A DNA stretch of 64,000 nucleotides from Roseovarius arcticus (GTDB lineage: Bacteria > Pseudomonadota > Alphaproteobacteria > Rhodobacterales > Rhodobacteraceae): assembly GCF_006125015.1 (NCBI RefSeq), contig NZ_SZZN01000001.1, positions 1,612,001-1,676,000 of the forward strand, in the 5' to 3' direction. Under the pieces are notes generated by a model. That model searched no databases. It was not told the DNA's origin and saw only the letters and a list, made by a program, of their open reading frames with translations. The stretch's first letter is position 1, and the number at the start of each line of letters is the position of its first letter. The position numbers and the translations under genes are program-made. This document shows positions 18,140-27,194 of the stretch, piece after piece.

Positions 18140-19546
18140 ATGTCCACCAGCGCAAATCTGAATGACGTTTTGACCCGCATCGACACGCAGATGCCTGACG
18201 CGGTCCAGCGCTTACTAAAGTTTCTGGCCATCCCGTCGATTTCCACCGACCCCGCCTATGCAGATGCATGCCAAGACGCTGCCGACTGGTTGGTCGCAGA
18301 TCTGCAAAGCATTGGGATAAATGCAGAAAAACGCGCAACGCCCAAGCACCCAATGGTAATAGGCCATGCCGGGCAGGACGCAGCCGAAGGCGCGCCGCAT
18401 CTGCTTTTCTACGGGCATTACGACGTGCAACCGGTCGATCCACTGCCTCTCTGGACGCGCGATCCGTTTGATCCCGCGGTTGAGGAGACGCCCAAAGGCG
18501 AGGTCATTCGAGGTCGCGGCACCAGCGATGACAAAGGCCAGTTGATGACCTTCGTCGAGGCCTGCCGCGCGTGGCGCGAGGTGCATGGCATGCTGCCCTG
18601 CCGCATCACATTCTTTTTCGAGGGGGAGGAAGAATCAGGCTCGCCGTCCCTCGTTCCGTTCATGCAGGATAATGCGGAAGAGTTGCGCGCGGATATCGCG
18701 CTGATCTGCGACACAGCGCTGTTCCAGTCTAAGACCCCTGCAATTGTCACCATGTTGCGCGGTATGGTCAGTGACGAAGTGACGATCACCGGGCCGGACA
18801 AGGATCTGCATTCCGGCTTCTTCGGCGGAATAGCGGCCAATCCTATCCGGGTGCTTTCATCAGTTTTGGCTGGTCTGCACGACGCTGCCGGGCGTGTCAC
18901 ACTGCCGGGATTTTACGACAACATCCCTGATCTTTCTCCCGAAGTGCGCGCCCAGTGGGAGGGGCTTGGCTTTGACCATGCCCGTTTTCTCGGTGATGTG
19001 GGCCTCAGCCAGCCTGCTGGCGAGGACGGACGCACCCCGCTTGAGATGATCTGGTCGCGCCCCACGGCAGAGGTAAACGGCATCTGGGGCGGCTATACTG
19101 GCGACGGGTTCAAGACGGTTTTACCTAGCCAAGCATCGGCCAAGATCAGCTTTCGCCTTGTCGAGGGCCAGGACCCGGCAGCAATCCGCGACGCGTTCCG
19201 CGCCTATGTAACCGCTGCGTTGCCGGTGGATTGTAGTGCCGAATTCCACGCCCATGGCGCCAGCCGGGCGGGCATCATGGACTTCACTGGCCCCGCGTTT
19301 GAGGCGGCGCGCAAGGCGCTATCGGACGAATGGCCGACAGAGGCCGCCTATGTCGGTTGCGGCGGCTCAATCCCGATCGCGGGTCATTTCGGTGAAATTC
19401 TGGGTATGACGGCTATGCTAATTGGCTTTGGCAAGGACGACGACGCCATCCATTCTCCAAACGAGAAATACGATATGGAGAGTTTTCACAAAGGCACGCG
19501 CAGCTGGGCGCGTATCTTAGACGCTCTGACTCGGCCAAAGGGCTAA
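18140..19546 (+). CDS. M20 family metallopeptidase (dipeptidase type)
   Basis: A 468-residue cytoplasmic zinc peptidase of the M20/M25/M40 group. The catalytic site appears as LLFYGHYDVQPVDP (first His and Asp), RGTSDDKGQ (bridging Asp), FFFEGEEESGSPS (general base Glu and metal Glu), ALICDTAL, and a C-terminal His in DDDAIHSPNEKYDM. The dimerisation (lid) domain lies in between, about residues 210-370, starting near SDEVTITGPDKDLHSGFFGG. Length suits the dipeptidase/carboxypeptidase branch. The gene stands alone and is divergent from hemA. Confidence 0.9.
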   Translation: MSTSANLNDVLTRIDTQMPDAVQRLLKFLAIPSISTDPAYADACQDAADWLVADLQSIGINAEKRATPKHPMVIGHAGQDAAEGAPHLLFYGHYDVQPVDPLPLWTRDPFDPAVEETPKGEVIRGRGTSDDKGQLMTFVEACRAWREVHGMLPCRITFFFEGEEESGSPSLVPFMQDNAEELRADIALICDTALFQSKTPAIVTMLRGMVSDEVTITGPDKDLHSGFFGGIAANPIRVLSSVLAGLHDAAGRVTLPGFYDNIPDLSPEVRAQWEGLGFDHARFLGDVGLSQPAGEDGRTPLEMIWSRPTAEVNGIWGGYTGDGFKTVLPSQASAKISFRLVEGQDPAAIRDAFRAYVTAALPVDCSAEFHAHGASRAGIMDFTGPAFEAARKALSDEWPTEAAYVGCGGSIPIAGHFGEILGMTAMLIGFGKDDDAIHSPNEKYDMESFHKGTRSWARILDALTRPKG

Positions 19547-19686
19547 AAGGCGAAGCACACTGCTAGCGCGGGTTTTGCGCGCATGCGGCGGCCACCATAC
19601 CCGTTCTCGCTATTTCTGCGAAACGAGTGCCAGCGATTGCGAGTTAGAGTTATGACGCCGCGGCGTTTCACATTGCGAGATGCCTG

Positions 19687-19763
19687 TGGTGCACCCAATA
19701 GGATTCGAACCTATGACCTCTGCCTTCGGAGGGCAGCGCTCTATCCAGCTGAGCTATGGGTGC
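19687..19763 (-). tRNA. tRNA-Arg(CCG)
   Basis: Read on the minus strand, the acceptor GCACCCA pairs with TGGGTGC, the D arm is GCTC...GAGC, the anticodon stem CTGCC/GGCAG encloses CTCCGAA with anticodon CCG, and the T arm has GGTTCGAATCC. The discriminator A is followed by an encoded CCA. All arms are intact. Confidence 0.95.
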
Positions 19764-19835
19764 CTGAGCGGCGATATACCTGCGCGCCGCGCGGCCCGCA
19801 ACGGATAAATCCCGCCGCGCGCCCGGCGATCTGCC

Positions 19836-21056
19836 TTAGGCAAACAGATCGTGGCACAACTCCAGCGCGTCTATCAGCACGTCGACCTCAGCTTCGGTGT
19901 TGTATACGGCAAACGACGCGCGGCACGTTGCGGTCACGCCCAGATGCTCCATCAACGGAGCCGCACAATGCTGGCCCGCACGGACAGCGACACCTTTTTT
20001 GTCCAGAATGGTCGAGATGTCATGCGGGTGACCTGCACCGTCCATGGTGAAGCTGAAAATCGCAGCTTTATCCGGCATTTGCCCTTGGACCTGAAGCCAA
20101 TTCAACCCGCCCAGACGCCTAGCCGCGTAATCGCGCAAGCGATCCTCATGGGCGGCGATATTGTGTATTCCCAGCCCCATCATATAGTCCAGCGCGACGC
20201 CGAATCCGATGGTTTGGACAATGCCAGGGGTGCCGGCCTCAAACTTCATCGGTGGATCGTTATAGATGACGTTCTCTTTGGTCACTTCGCGGATCATGTC
20301 ACCGCCACCCATAAAGGGGCGCATCTCCTCCATTCGGTCGCGGCGAACAAAAATAGCGCCCGAGCCGGAGGGCCCGTACAGCTTGTGACCTGTGATCACA
20401 TAGAAGTCGCACCCGATATCATCCACATCGACAGGCATGTGAACGGCCGCCTGACTGCCATCGACCAGCACCGCAACACCTTTGGCACGGGCGGCAGCAC
20501 ATATCGCTTTTACATCAACCTTGGTTCCTAAGACGTTGGAAAGATGCGTTATCGCAACCAGTTTGGTACGCGGTCCTATGGCATCAATCACCTTCTGCGC
20601 ATCAAGCGCGCCACTCGCGTCGGTATCAACCCACTTCAAGACTGCACCCTGCCGCTCGCGCAGGAAGTGCCACGGCACGATGTTCGCATGATGCTCCATC
20701 ACGCTTAGCACGACCTCGTCGCCAGGCTCAAACCGGGGCATGGCCCAGCCGTAAGCGACCATGTTGATCCCCTCGGTAGTGCCCGAGTTCAAAACGATCT
20801 GGTCCTCATCGGCCACGTTGAGAAAGCGCGCGACGGTTCCTCGAACGCCCTCATACTTCTCCGTCGCGACATTACTAAGGTAATGCAAGCCCCTGTGAAC
20901 GTTGGCATATTCATGCGAATAGGCGGTATTGATCGCGTCAATGACCACCTGCGGCTTTTGCGCGGAGGCGCCATTGTCGAGATAGACCAGCGGCTTGCCG
21001 TTTACTTCGCGGGCAAGGATTGGAAAATCACCGCGCAGCTTTTCAATATCGAGCAT
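19836..21056 (-). CDS. sufS: Cysteine desulfurase SufS
   Basis: PLP-dependent desulfurase that takes sulfur from cysteine as persulfide for Fe-S assembly by SufBCD; 406 residues, class II type. The PLP lysine lies in VITGHKLYGPSGSG and the persulfide Cys in VTATCRASFAVYNTEAEVD; GQHCAAPLMEHLG precedes it. The start overlaps the stop of the membrane protein gene upstream by one base (TAATG), so it is the last gene of the iscR-suf operon. SufE and SufA genes are not next to it in this window; tRNA-Arg follows. Confidence 0.95.
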   Translation of the reverse strand: MLDIEKLRGDFPILAREVNGKPLVYLDNGASAQKPQVVIDAINTAYSHEYANVHRGLHYLSNVATEKYEGVRGTVARFLNVADEDQIVLNSGTTEGINMVAYGWAMPRFEPGDEVVLSVMEHHANIVPWHFLRERQGAVLKWVDTDASGALDAQKVIDAIGPRTKLVAITHLSNVLGTKVDVKAICAAARAKGVAVLVDGSQAAVHMPVDVDDIGCDFYVITGHKLYGPSGSGAIFVRRDRMEEMRPFMGGGDMIREVTKENVIYNDPPMKFEAGTPGIVQTIGFGVALDYMMGLGIHNIAAHEDRLRDYAARRLGGLNWLQVQGQMPDKAAIFSFTMDGAGHPHDISTILDKKGVAVRAGQHCAAPLMEHLGVTATCRASFAVYNTEAEVDVLIDALELCHDLFA

Positions 21057-21652
21057 TACGCCCCTCCCATGAACAACGCACCCACCACGCTCAAAAAGAT
21101 AGATAGCCCGATCAACATCCCCAAGAAGCCAAGAATGATGACGCCCGCAGCCTTGAATGAATTTCCAAACTCATGCGCCCGGTCAACAAACACAACGAGG
21201 ATCACCAGACCCCACACCGACGCCATTATGACGAAAAACATCCCCGCGAGTGGCAGCGCCAACATCAGTACGAGCAGTACGATCTGGACGATCAGGCGCA
21301 ATACCTGCAGCCACCCAATCAGCGCGAGTATCTGCGACAACTGCGCCTTGCCACCCATCGCGCGTCCGACCCAAGTCAGGGTCACGACGGTGATCGCGAG
21401 CGCGCCCACCAGAAAGAGTGTGAATACCATCGGTGATTGCAGCACCGGTGGAATCATCTGCGCCCGATCGGGATCAGGCGCCGGGCCCATCTGTAGAAAC
21501 ATCGAATAAACAATGCCGTTCAGCACCCCCATCAGCACCAGCGCCATCCAGAGCCAATCGCGCGGCAGGTTCAGCGCTAGAATCCGCTCCGCCGCTGCAC
21601 GGGGTGCGCGCAGTGTTTGCCAAAACAAATTCTTCGTAAATTCCAAACTCAT
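21056..21652 (-). CDS. YIP1-like membrane protein in the suf operon (second)
   Basis: A 198-residue integral membrane protein starting MSLEFTKNLFWQTLRAPRAAAERIL, with about five hydrophobic segments (WLWMALVLMGVLNGIVYSMFL, MVFTLFLVGALAITVVTLTWV, LRLIVQIVLLVLMLALPLAGM, FVIMASVWGLVILVVFV, GVIILGFLGMLIGLSIFLSVVGALFM). The start at ATG 21652 overlaps the previous gene's stop (ATGA); the much longer frame upstream is out of phase with the real upstream gene and was rejected. It resembles the YIP1 family. Its place between sufD and sufS suggests an operon role, but no function is known. Confidence 0.75.
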   Translation of the reverse strand: MSLEFTKNLFWQTLRAPRAAAERILALNLPRDWLWMALVLMGVLNGIVYSMFLQMGPAPDPDRAQMIPPVLQSPMVFTLFLVGALAITVVTLTWVGRAMGGKAQLSQILALIGWLQVLRLIVQIVLLVLMLALPLAGMFFVIMASVWGLVILVVFVDRAHEFGNSFKAAGVIILGFLGMLIGLSIFLSVVGALFMGGA

Positions 21653-22134
21653 AAACGGCCCCATTCCGCTTCGCGCAGCCCAAGCGCCCAAAACGCCGCA
21701 AACGCCACTACCCAGATCACACCAACCGCCGTCAATCCCGGCCCTGGTCCGATAAATCCGGCAACGAGGCCATGTAAGAGCACCAGCGGGCTGGCCGCAA
21801 GCAGCGCCCAAAAGAGGGCCATCCGCGCGCCAAAGCCAGTGCCATGTCCGCCCAAGATGCGCACGATCCAGTGGCTGATCAATGCGATTGCATAAAGAAT
21901 CAGCGGCGCGATGAATGCCCACGCCAGCAGCGCGCCGCCGAGCAGCGGATTTAACTCTTGTTCGGTCAGGTAGGCCTCGCGCGCCAGCCTCGGCCACTGC
22001 GCAATGAACATCACCACGCAGCCTGCCATAAGGATCACCAGAGCGCGATCTTCACGCTGACCCATTGCGAGTAACCGCCGCATTACAGTGCCCGGACCGC
22101 GATAGGTGGCCGCAATGTCTCGCGTGACGGACAT
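21649..22134 (-). CDS. YIP1-like membrane protein in the suf operon (first)
   Basis: A 161-residue protein with about four membrane segments (ALVILMAGCVVMFIAQWP, ALLAWAFIAPLILYAIALISHWIV, MALFWALLAASPLVLLHGLVAGFIG, LTAVGVIWVVAFAAFWALG). It starts one base inside the sufD stop (TGATG) and overlaps the next gene by ATGA, so it is translationally coupled on both sides. It looks like a partner or paralogue of the following membrane protein. The family assignment (YIP1) is from memory of similar operons. Confidence 0.7.
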   Translation of the reverse strand: MSVTRDIAATYRGPGTVMRRLLAMGQREDRALVILMAGCVVMFIAQWPRLAREAYLTEQELNPLLGGALLAWAFIAPLILYAIALISHWIVRILGGHGTGFGARMALFWALLAASPLVLLHGLVAGFIGPGPGLTAVGVIWVVAFAAFWALGLREAEWGRL

Positions 22135-23420
22135 CAGGCGCGCCGACGCTCCATCCAGCCTTCGAGCAGAGTCTTGATCTCATCCTGCAGGGCCGGATCC
22201 TCGATCTCGTCCACAGATTCGGCGAGAAAGGCCAATGTCAGAAGGTCGGTCGCGGCTCCCTTGGGCACGCCGCGCGCGCGCAGGTAATACATCGCATCCT
22301 CGTCGATCGCGCCCGAGGTCGAGCCATGCGAGCAGATAACGTCGTCGGCGTAGATTTCCAACTCAGGCTTGGCCAGAAACTGGCTGTCTCCATCAAGCAG
22401 TAGCGACTGGCTGATCTGATAGCCATCGGTCTTCTGAGCGCCGGCCTTGACCAAAATCTTGCCCTGAAAAACGCCCGTCGCGCCGTTGCGCAGCACCTTC
22501 TTATAGACCTGGCGGCTCTCGCAGCGCAGCCCCTCATGAGTGACAAATACGGTGTCGTCATCATGAAAATTGCCATCGCCCAGCGATGCGCCGGCCACAT
22601 GCGCGGTCGAATCGTTGCCAACCAGTTCGATGATGCACTCGTTGCGGGTCATCACGCCATTCGCGGTCATCGTGAAGGACTTGAACTGGCTTTCGCTGCC
22701 AAGCCGGGCAAAGATATGCGTCGCCGCGCGCCGCTCGTGATCTCGTCCTTGGGTGCGCACGTGATTGAATGACGCGCCATCTGCCACATCAACTTCTAGC
22801 ACGTTGTTAAAGCGTGCGGCAGCCGGGCCATTCTCCAGCAGCGTCAGCTCAGCGCCCTGATCCATCTTAATCACATGGTGCAAGATCACGTCAGAAGATG
22901 TTGATTCGTGGCGATAAATAAAGTTAATGGGCTTCGATGCCTTACCGGTGACATGGATCAGTACCCCGTCCGTCGCAGCCGCACTGTTCAGTGCCGCCAG
23001 CGGGCGATCCACGGGCGTCTGCCCGCGCGTCTCAAGCACGCCATAGAGGTCTTTGGCCCAGTGGATATCCTTGGCACCAGCCTCGGCCAGCCGCTCTATT
23101 GTCACGCCATTTGCTGCGAGATCATCACTCGCGGCCGCGTCGAATACACCATCGACGAACACGATGCTCAGCCGCTCGACACCACCAAAAATCGGTGCCT
23201 CTTCGGCGTGAAATACGGCTGCCTCGGGTGCATCTGTCTGTGTCAGCGTATCCGGGCGTGTGAATTTCCAGTATTCGTCACGCCTCTGCGGCAGACCCAT
23301 AGCGCGCACGCGCGCCAGTGCATCCTTGCGAGCCGCGGTCAGCCAGACACCACCCTCGGGTATCGTCAGCCCGGCAAGCCGCGCCTCAGTCGCTGATTGT
23401 TTGAGGTTCGTCTGCGTCAT
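22134..23420 (-). CDS. sufD: Fe-S cluster assembly protein SufD
   Basis: Subunit of the SufBC2D scaffold complex in the cytoplasm; 428 residues, right-handed parallel beta-helix protein. Visible family features are LAALNSAAATDGVLIHV near residue 130, the repeated beta-helix core, QKTDGYQISQSLLLDGDSQFLAKPELEIYADDVICSHGSTSGAIDEDAMYYLRARGVP, and the C-terminal helices. That block includes the conserved His of SHGST (partner of the SufB Cys in cluster formation). Start overlaps the sufC stop by one base (TAATG). Confidence 0.95.
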   Translation of the reverse strand: MTQTNLKQSATEARLAGLTIPEGGVWLTAARKDALARVRAMGLPQRRDEYWKFTRPDTLTQTDAPEAAVFHAEEAPIFGGVERLSIVFVDGVFDAAASDDLAANGVTIERLAEAGAKDIHWAKDLYGVLETRGQTPVDRPLAALNSAAATDGVLIHVTGKASKPINFIYRHESTSSDVILHHVIKMDQGAELTLLENGPAAARFNNVLEVDVADGASFNHVRTQGRDHERRAATHIFARLGSESQFKSFTMTANGVMTRNECIIELVGNDSTAHVAGASLGDGNFHDDDTVFVTHEGLRCESRQVYKKVLRNGATGVFQGKILVKAGAQKTDGYQISQSLLLDGDSQFLAKPELEIYADDVICSHGSTSGAIDEDAMYYLRARGVPKGAATDLLTLAFLAESVDEIEDPALQDEIKTLLEGWMERRRA

Positions 23421-24175
23421 TACGCCACCTCCGTCAGAATATCGGCATAGCCATTCTGCTCGACTTCCAAGGCCAACTCGGGGCCACCAGTTTTGATAAT
23501 GCGGCCGTCGGACATGATGTGGACAAAATCAGGTTTAATATGGTCCAGCAGCCGCTGATAGTGCGTGATCACGAGAAAGCCGCGGCCTTCGCTACGCAGC
23601 GCGTTGACGCCGTCCGCGACCAGCTTCATTGCGTCCACATCAAGTCCGGAATCCGTCTCATCCAGAATACACATCTTGGGCTCAAGCAATGCCATTTGCA
23701 GGATTTCATTGCGCTTTTTCTCGCCCCCGGAAAAACCTACATTGACGGGCCGCTTTAACATATCCGCGTCAATCTTTAGATCTTTTGCCTTTGCGCGGAT
23801 CAGCTTGAGAAAATCAGCCGCGCTCATTTCTTCTTCGCCGCGTGCCTTGCGCTGTGCATTCAGGGCGGTGCGCATAAACGTCATATTGCCCACGCCGGGG
23901 ATTTCTACAGGGTACTGGAACGCAAGGAAAAGGCCCGCCGCGGCACGCTCCTCGGGCTCCATCGCGAGGATGTCGACACCCTCCAGCGTCGCAGTCCCTT
24001 CCGTCACTTTATATCCGTCACGGCCCGACAGAACATAGCTCAACGTCGATTTTCCCGACCCGTTCGGCCCCATGATCGCATGGACCTTACCGGCCTCGAC
24101 GGTGAGATCGACACCCTTGAGAATGGTCTTTTCACCGTCTTCAAGGTCGACGTGCAGGTTCTTGATCTCAAGCAT
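23420..24175 (-). CDS. sufC: Fe-S cluster assembly ATPase SufC
   Basis: ABC-type ATPase that powers SufBCD; 251 residues. Walker A is GPNGSGKST, the signature motif VGFSGGEKKRNEI, Walker B CILDETDSGLDVDAM and the switch His in FLVITHYQRLL. The start was set to ATG 24175 (MLEIKNLHVDLEDG), which has AAAGGA 7 bases upstream; an earlier in-frame start adds eight residues absent from the family. Two unrelated genes separate it from sufB. Confidence 0.96.
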   Translation of the reverse strand: MLEIKNLHVDLEDGEKTILKGVDLTVEAGKVHAIMGPNGSGKSTLSYVLSGRDGYKVTEGTATLEGVDILAMEPEERAAAGLFLAFQYPVEIPGVGNMTFMRTALNAQRKARGEEEMSAADFLKLIRAKAKDLKIDADMLKRPVNVGFSGGEKKRNEILQMALLEPKMCILDETDSGLDVDAMKLVADGVNALRSEGRGFLVITHYQRLLDHIKPDFVHIMSDGRIIKTGGPELALEVEQNGYADILTEVA

Positions 24176-24210
24176 TATTTGTCCTTTCAACTTTATCATC
24201 TCGCGCCCCC

Positions 24211-24810
24211 TCAGGGGCGCATCATCATCTTGATTATTGGCAGCAACCGATGCGTCGGCACAGCCATTGGGGCAACCTCGAATTCAGCCATCCGGCCGAT
24301 AAGGCGAGGCGCGCCCAAAAATTCCTCGATCGCGTGATAGCCCACGCGCCGCCTATAGTCATCCACCAGCAGCGTCACAGGACGCGTCGTCCCAAATGCT
24401 GCCGCCATTGCGCAACCGGCACGAAACCGGCCATCGACCAACACCACATCGGGCTGCAAAAAATCCGCGCGCTGCCAGACGGCTAGCGGGTAGTCGGCAT
24501 AGTGCCGCCAGCCCTCATCATTGATCGGCCTGCCCCAGTCGCCTGTCTCGCCGACATTGGACCAGATAATCTCAACCTGAGTCCCTGTCATGGGCGGGTT
24601 CTGGGTAAGCCAGCCTTGCATCATCTGCGCCCATGCTTGGTCGCTTTCAACAGAGAACACGGTTTTTCCCGGCAGCTCCGAAGCAAGCACGGTCGAGCCG
24701 CCGCTACCATATTCCAGTATCACCTGGGCGTTGCCATATGCCTCTGCGACGCGCGCCGCTTCCGCATCGGGCATGGTCAAGTCGGGGCGCTGGATCAAGG
24801 TATCGGTCAT
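24211..24810 (-). CDS. Methyltransferase-like protein inside the suf operon
   Basis: A 199-residue soluble protein with a Rossmann-type SAM-binding look: ILEYGSGGSTVLASELPGKTVFSVESD resembles motif I and the acidic end of strand 2, and QPDVVLVDGRFRAGCAMAAAFGT resembles motif IV. The start at 24810 overlaps the stop of the FkbM gene (ATGA). It lies between sufB and sufC, in the same direction, and so is probably expressed with them. The substrate is unknown; class I methyltransferase fold is likely, activity not certain. Confidence 0.65.
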   Translation of the reverse strand: MTDTLIQRPDLTMPDAEAARVAEAYGNAQVILEYGSGGSTVLASELPGKTVFSVESDQAWAQMMQGWLTQNPPMTGTQVEIIWSNVGETGDWGRPINDEGWRHYADYPLAVWQRADFLQPDVVLVDGRFRAGCAMAAAFGTTRPVTLLVDDYRRRVGYHAIEEFLGAPRLIGRMAEFEVAPMAVPTHRLLPIIKMMMRP

Positions 24811-25589
24811 GCCACAGCGCCCGGTGTCAGCAGGTAGTTGCAATTTTTGCGGCTGTGGCGCACGGTTTGCACGACGCCATAGTCATGCTGGGTGCACCAA
24901 GCATCAAATGGCGCGGCATTTTCTTCATCCACCTCAATCAGGATCACGGGTCGATGCGACGATATCATTTTATTCAACCCAGAAAGCACCCTCATTTCCA
25001 TGCCTTCCACGTCGATCTTAATCAGATCCGGTGTCTCATCCCGTAGCAAGTCGTCGCCCGCATGAACCTGCAAGTTACCCTTGCCTGCGAACATCTTGGT
25101 CGCGCCCAAGTTGCGGTCATGTCGTTTCATTCCAAAACCATCGCCAGATGCGTCCGACAGGCCCACGCCTAGAAAGCGCATGTCAATTACACTTTCCAAT
25201 TTGTTAAGCAGTATATTTGCCATCAGCGGCGCGAGTGCCAGTGGGTTAGGCTCCACGACCACGACGCGCGCGGCGCCCATACGGGTGGCAAAGAACATCG
25301 CATGATTTCCAACATTCGCACCAATATCAATGATATGGGCGTCATTTTTAATGTGAACCGCAACCATACCAAGTTCCTCAGCCTCAAAGAATTCACCCCG
25401 CCGCCAAGCATTCTGGATCGGATCCCGTGCCATATTCAGGCAAAGGTTCAGCCCCATCCCCGGGACATGCAGCACCTCAAAGGGCGGGAACGAGACCGGC
25501 AGGCCAGCCGCCAGTGCAGCCCTGGCGGACGAGACATCGAAATACGTCTCGTCCGTCTGCTCGGGCAGAGGCAGGACGATATCGCTCAT
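24807..25589 (-). CDS. FkbM-family methyltransferase
   Basis: A 260-residue protein of the FkbM O-methyltransferase type. Motif I is HIIDIGANVGNHAMFFATR, followed by VVVVEPNPLALAPLMANI, and the characteristic DLIKIDVEGMEMRVLSG block. FkbM proteins methylate hydroxyl groups on polyketides or sugars; the substrate here is not predictable. It sits 48 bases downstream of sufB and overlaps the next methyltransferase-like gene by ATGA. Its presence in the middle of the suf operon is unusual compared with the usual sufBCD order. Confidence 0.82.
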   Translation of the reverse strand: MSDIVLPLPEQTDETYFDVSSARAALAAGLPVSFPPFEVLHVPGMGLNLCLNMARDPIQNAWRRGEFFEAEELGMVAVHIKNDAHIIDIGANVGNHAMFFATRMGAARVVVVEPNPLALAPLMANILLNKLESVIDMRFLGVGLSDASGDGFGMKRHDRNLGATKMFAGKGNLQVHAGDDLLRDETPDLIKIDVEGMEMRVLSGLNKMISSHRPVILIEVDEENAAPFDAWCTQHDYGVVQTVRHSRKNCNYLLTPGAVA

Positions 25590-25637
25590 CGCTTCACCCT
25601 GCCCGCGCGTTTGCTATGCGCCATGCCCAGCACTGAT

Positions 25638-27176
25638 CTACCCGACCGAGCCTTCCAGCGAGATCGCGACCAACTGCTGCGCCTCCATGGCAAATTCCAT
25701 TGGCAACGCCTGCAAAACATCGCGGCAGAAGCCATTTACAACCAGCGCAACTGCTGCCTCCTCGTCCATGCCACGCTGGCGGCAATAGAACATCTGATCG
25801 TCATCTACCTTGGACGTTGTCGCCTCATGTTCAACACGGGATGAGTTATTTTTGACCTCAATATAAGGCACAGTGTGTGCCCCGCATTTATCCCCGATCA
25901 GCAGGCTGTCGCATTGTGTATAATTACGCGATTCCTTGGCCTTAGGGTGCATACTTACCAACCCGCGATAGGTGTTCTGCGCGCGGCCCGCGCTGATCCC
26001 CTTGGACACGATGCGCGACTTAGTGCGCTTGCCCAGATGGATCATCTTGGTGCCGGTATCGGCCTGCTGCATGTTATTGGCGATCGCGATTGAGTAGAAT
26101 TCGCCCTGGCTGTCATCACCGCGCAGGATGCAACTGGGATACTTCCAGGTAACGGCGGACCCCGTTTCAACTTGCGTCCACATCACCTTGGCCCGGTCGC
26201 CCCGGCAATCGGCACGCTTGGTAACAAAGTTATAGATGCCGCCCTTGCCGTTTTCGTCACCGGGATACCAGTTCTGAACCGTGGAGTATTTTACCTCGGC
26301 GTCTTCTTCGATGATGATCTCGACGACCGCCGCGTGCAGCTGCGACTCATCACGTTGAGGGGCCGTGCAGCCCTCCAAGTAGCTGATATAGCTACCTTTA
26401 TCAGCGATTATCAACGTCCGCTCGAACTGGCCGGTATTCTCTGCATTGATGCGGAAATACGTCGATAGCTCCATCGGGCAACGGACGCCGGGCGGCACGT
26501 AGACGAACGAGCCGTCACTGAATACAGCCGAGTTTAGCGTTGCATAAAAGTTGTCGTTCACAGGCACGACCGACCCTAGATATTTCTTCACCAACTCCGG
26601 GTGCTCGCGAATTGCTTCTGAGATCGAGCAAAAGATAACGCCCGCCTCCAGCAACTCTTTCTGGAACGTCGTGCCAACCGACACGCTGTCGAACACCGCA
26701 TCGACGGCCACCTTGCGGGCCTCAGCGGGCATTTCGCCAGCGCCCTCGACACCAGCAAGAATTGCTTGCTCTTTCAGCGGGATACCCAGCTTACTGTATG
26801 TTGCCAGCAACTTGGGATCGACATCGTCCAGCGATTTTGGTTTGACTAGCATCGACTTGGGCCGGGCATAGTAATACTGGTTTTGAAAATCAATCTCGGG
26901 ATAGTCGACCATCGCCCAGTCAGGTTCGGTCTTGCCCAGCCATGTCTCGTATGCGGCAAGGCGCCAGTCGGTCATCCATTGCGGTTCTTCGTTCTTCTCG
27001 GAAATCAAGCGCACTATATCTGGGGTCAGGCCCTTGGGCGCGTATTCCATTTCGATGTCGGTCGACCAGCCATACTTGTATGCGCCGCCAACTTCGCGGA
27101 CCGCATCCACGGTTTCCTGATCGACGCCCTCCTTGGCCACATCCTTGTGTACCGGTGCATCATCTAGTGCCGTCAT
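25638..27176 (-). CDS. sufB: Fe-S cluster assembly protein SufB
   Basis: Scaffold subunit of SufBCD on which Fe-S clusters are built; 512 residues, longer than E. coli SufB by a normal alphaproteobacterial margin. Recognised stretches are [61 protein letters not shown] (with the conserved Cys) and the C-terminal [76 protein letters not shown] region. Start is ATG 27176. It follows the cysteine desulfurase gene after 18 bases. Confidence 0.97.
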   Translation of the reverse strand: MTALDDAPVHKDVAKEGVDQETVDAVREVGGAYKYGWSTDIEMEYAPKGLTPDIVRLISEKNEEPQWMTDWRLAAYETWLGKTEPDWAMVDYPEIDFQNQYYYARPKSMLVKPKSLDDVDPKLLATYSKLGIPLKEQAILAGVEGAGEMPAEARKVAVDAVFDSVSVGTTFQKELLEAGVIFCSISEAIREHPELVKKYLGSVVPVNDNFYATLNSAVFSDGSFVYVPPGVRCPMELSTYFRINAENTGQFERTLIIADKGSYISYLEGCTAPQRDESQLHAAVVEIIIEEDAEVKYSTVQNWYPGDENGKGGIYNFVTKRADCRGDRAKVMWTQVETGSAVTWKYPSCILRGDDSQGEFYSIAIANNMQQADTGTKMIHLGKRTKSRIVSKGISAGRAQNTYRGLVSMHPKAKESRNYTQCDSLLIGDKCGAHTVPYIEVKNNSSRVEHEATTSKVDDDQMFYCRQRGMDEEAAVALVVNGFCRDVLQALPMEFAMEAQQLVAISLEGSVG

Positions 27177-27194
27177 GTCATAGTCTCCCTTGCG

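Noticed and set aside
21653..21997. N-terminal extension of the second suf-operon membrane protein
   Set aside because: It overlaps the upstream membrane protein gene in another frame and is Arg/Gly/Trp-rich; the ATGA overlap at 21652 fits.
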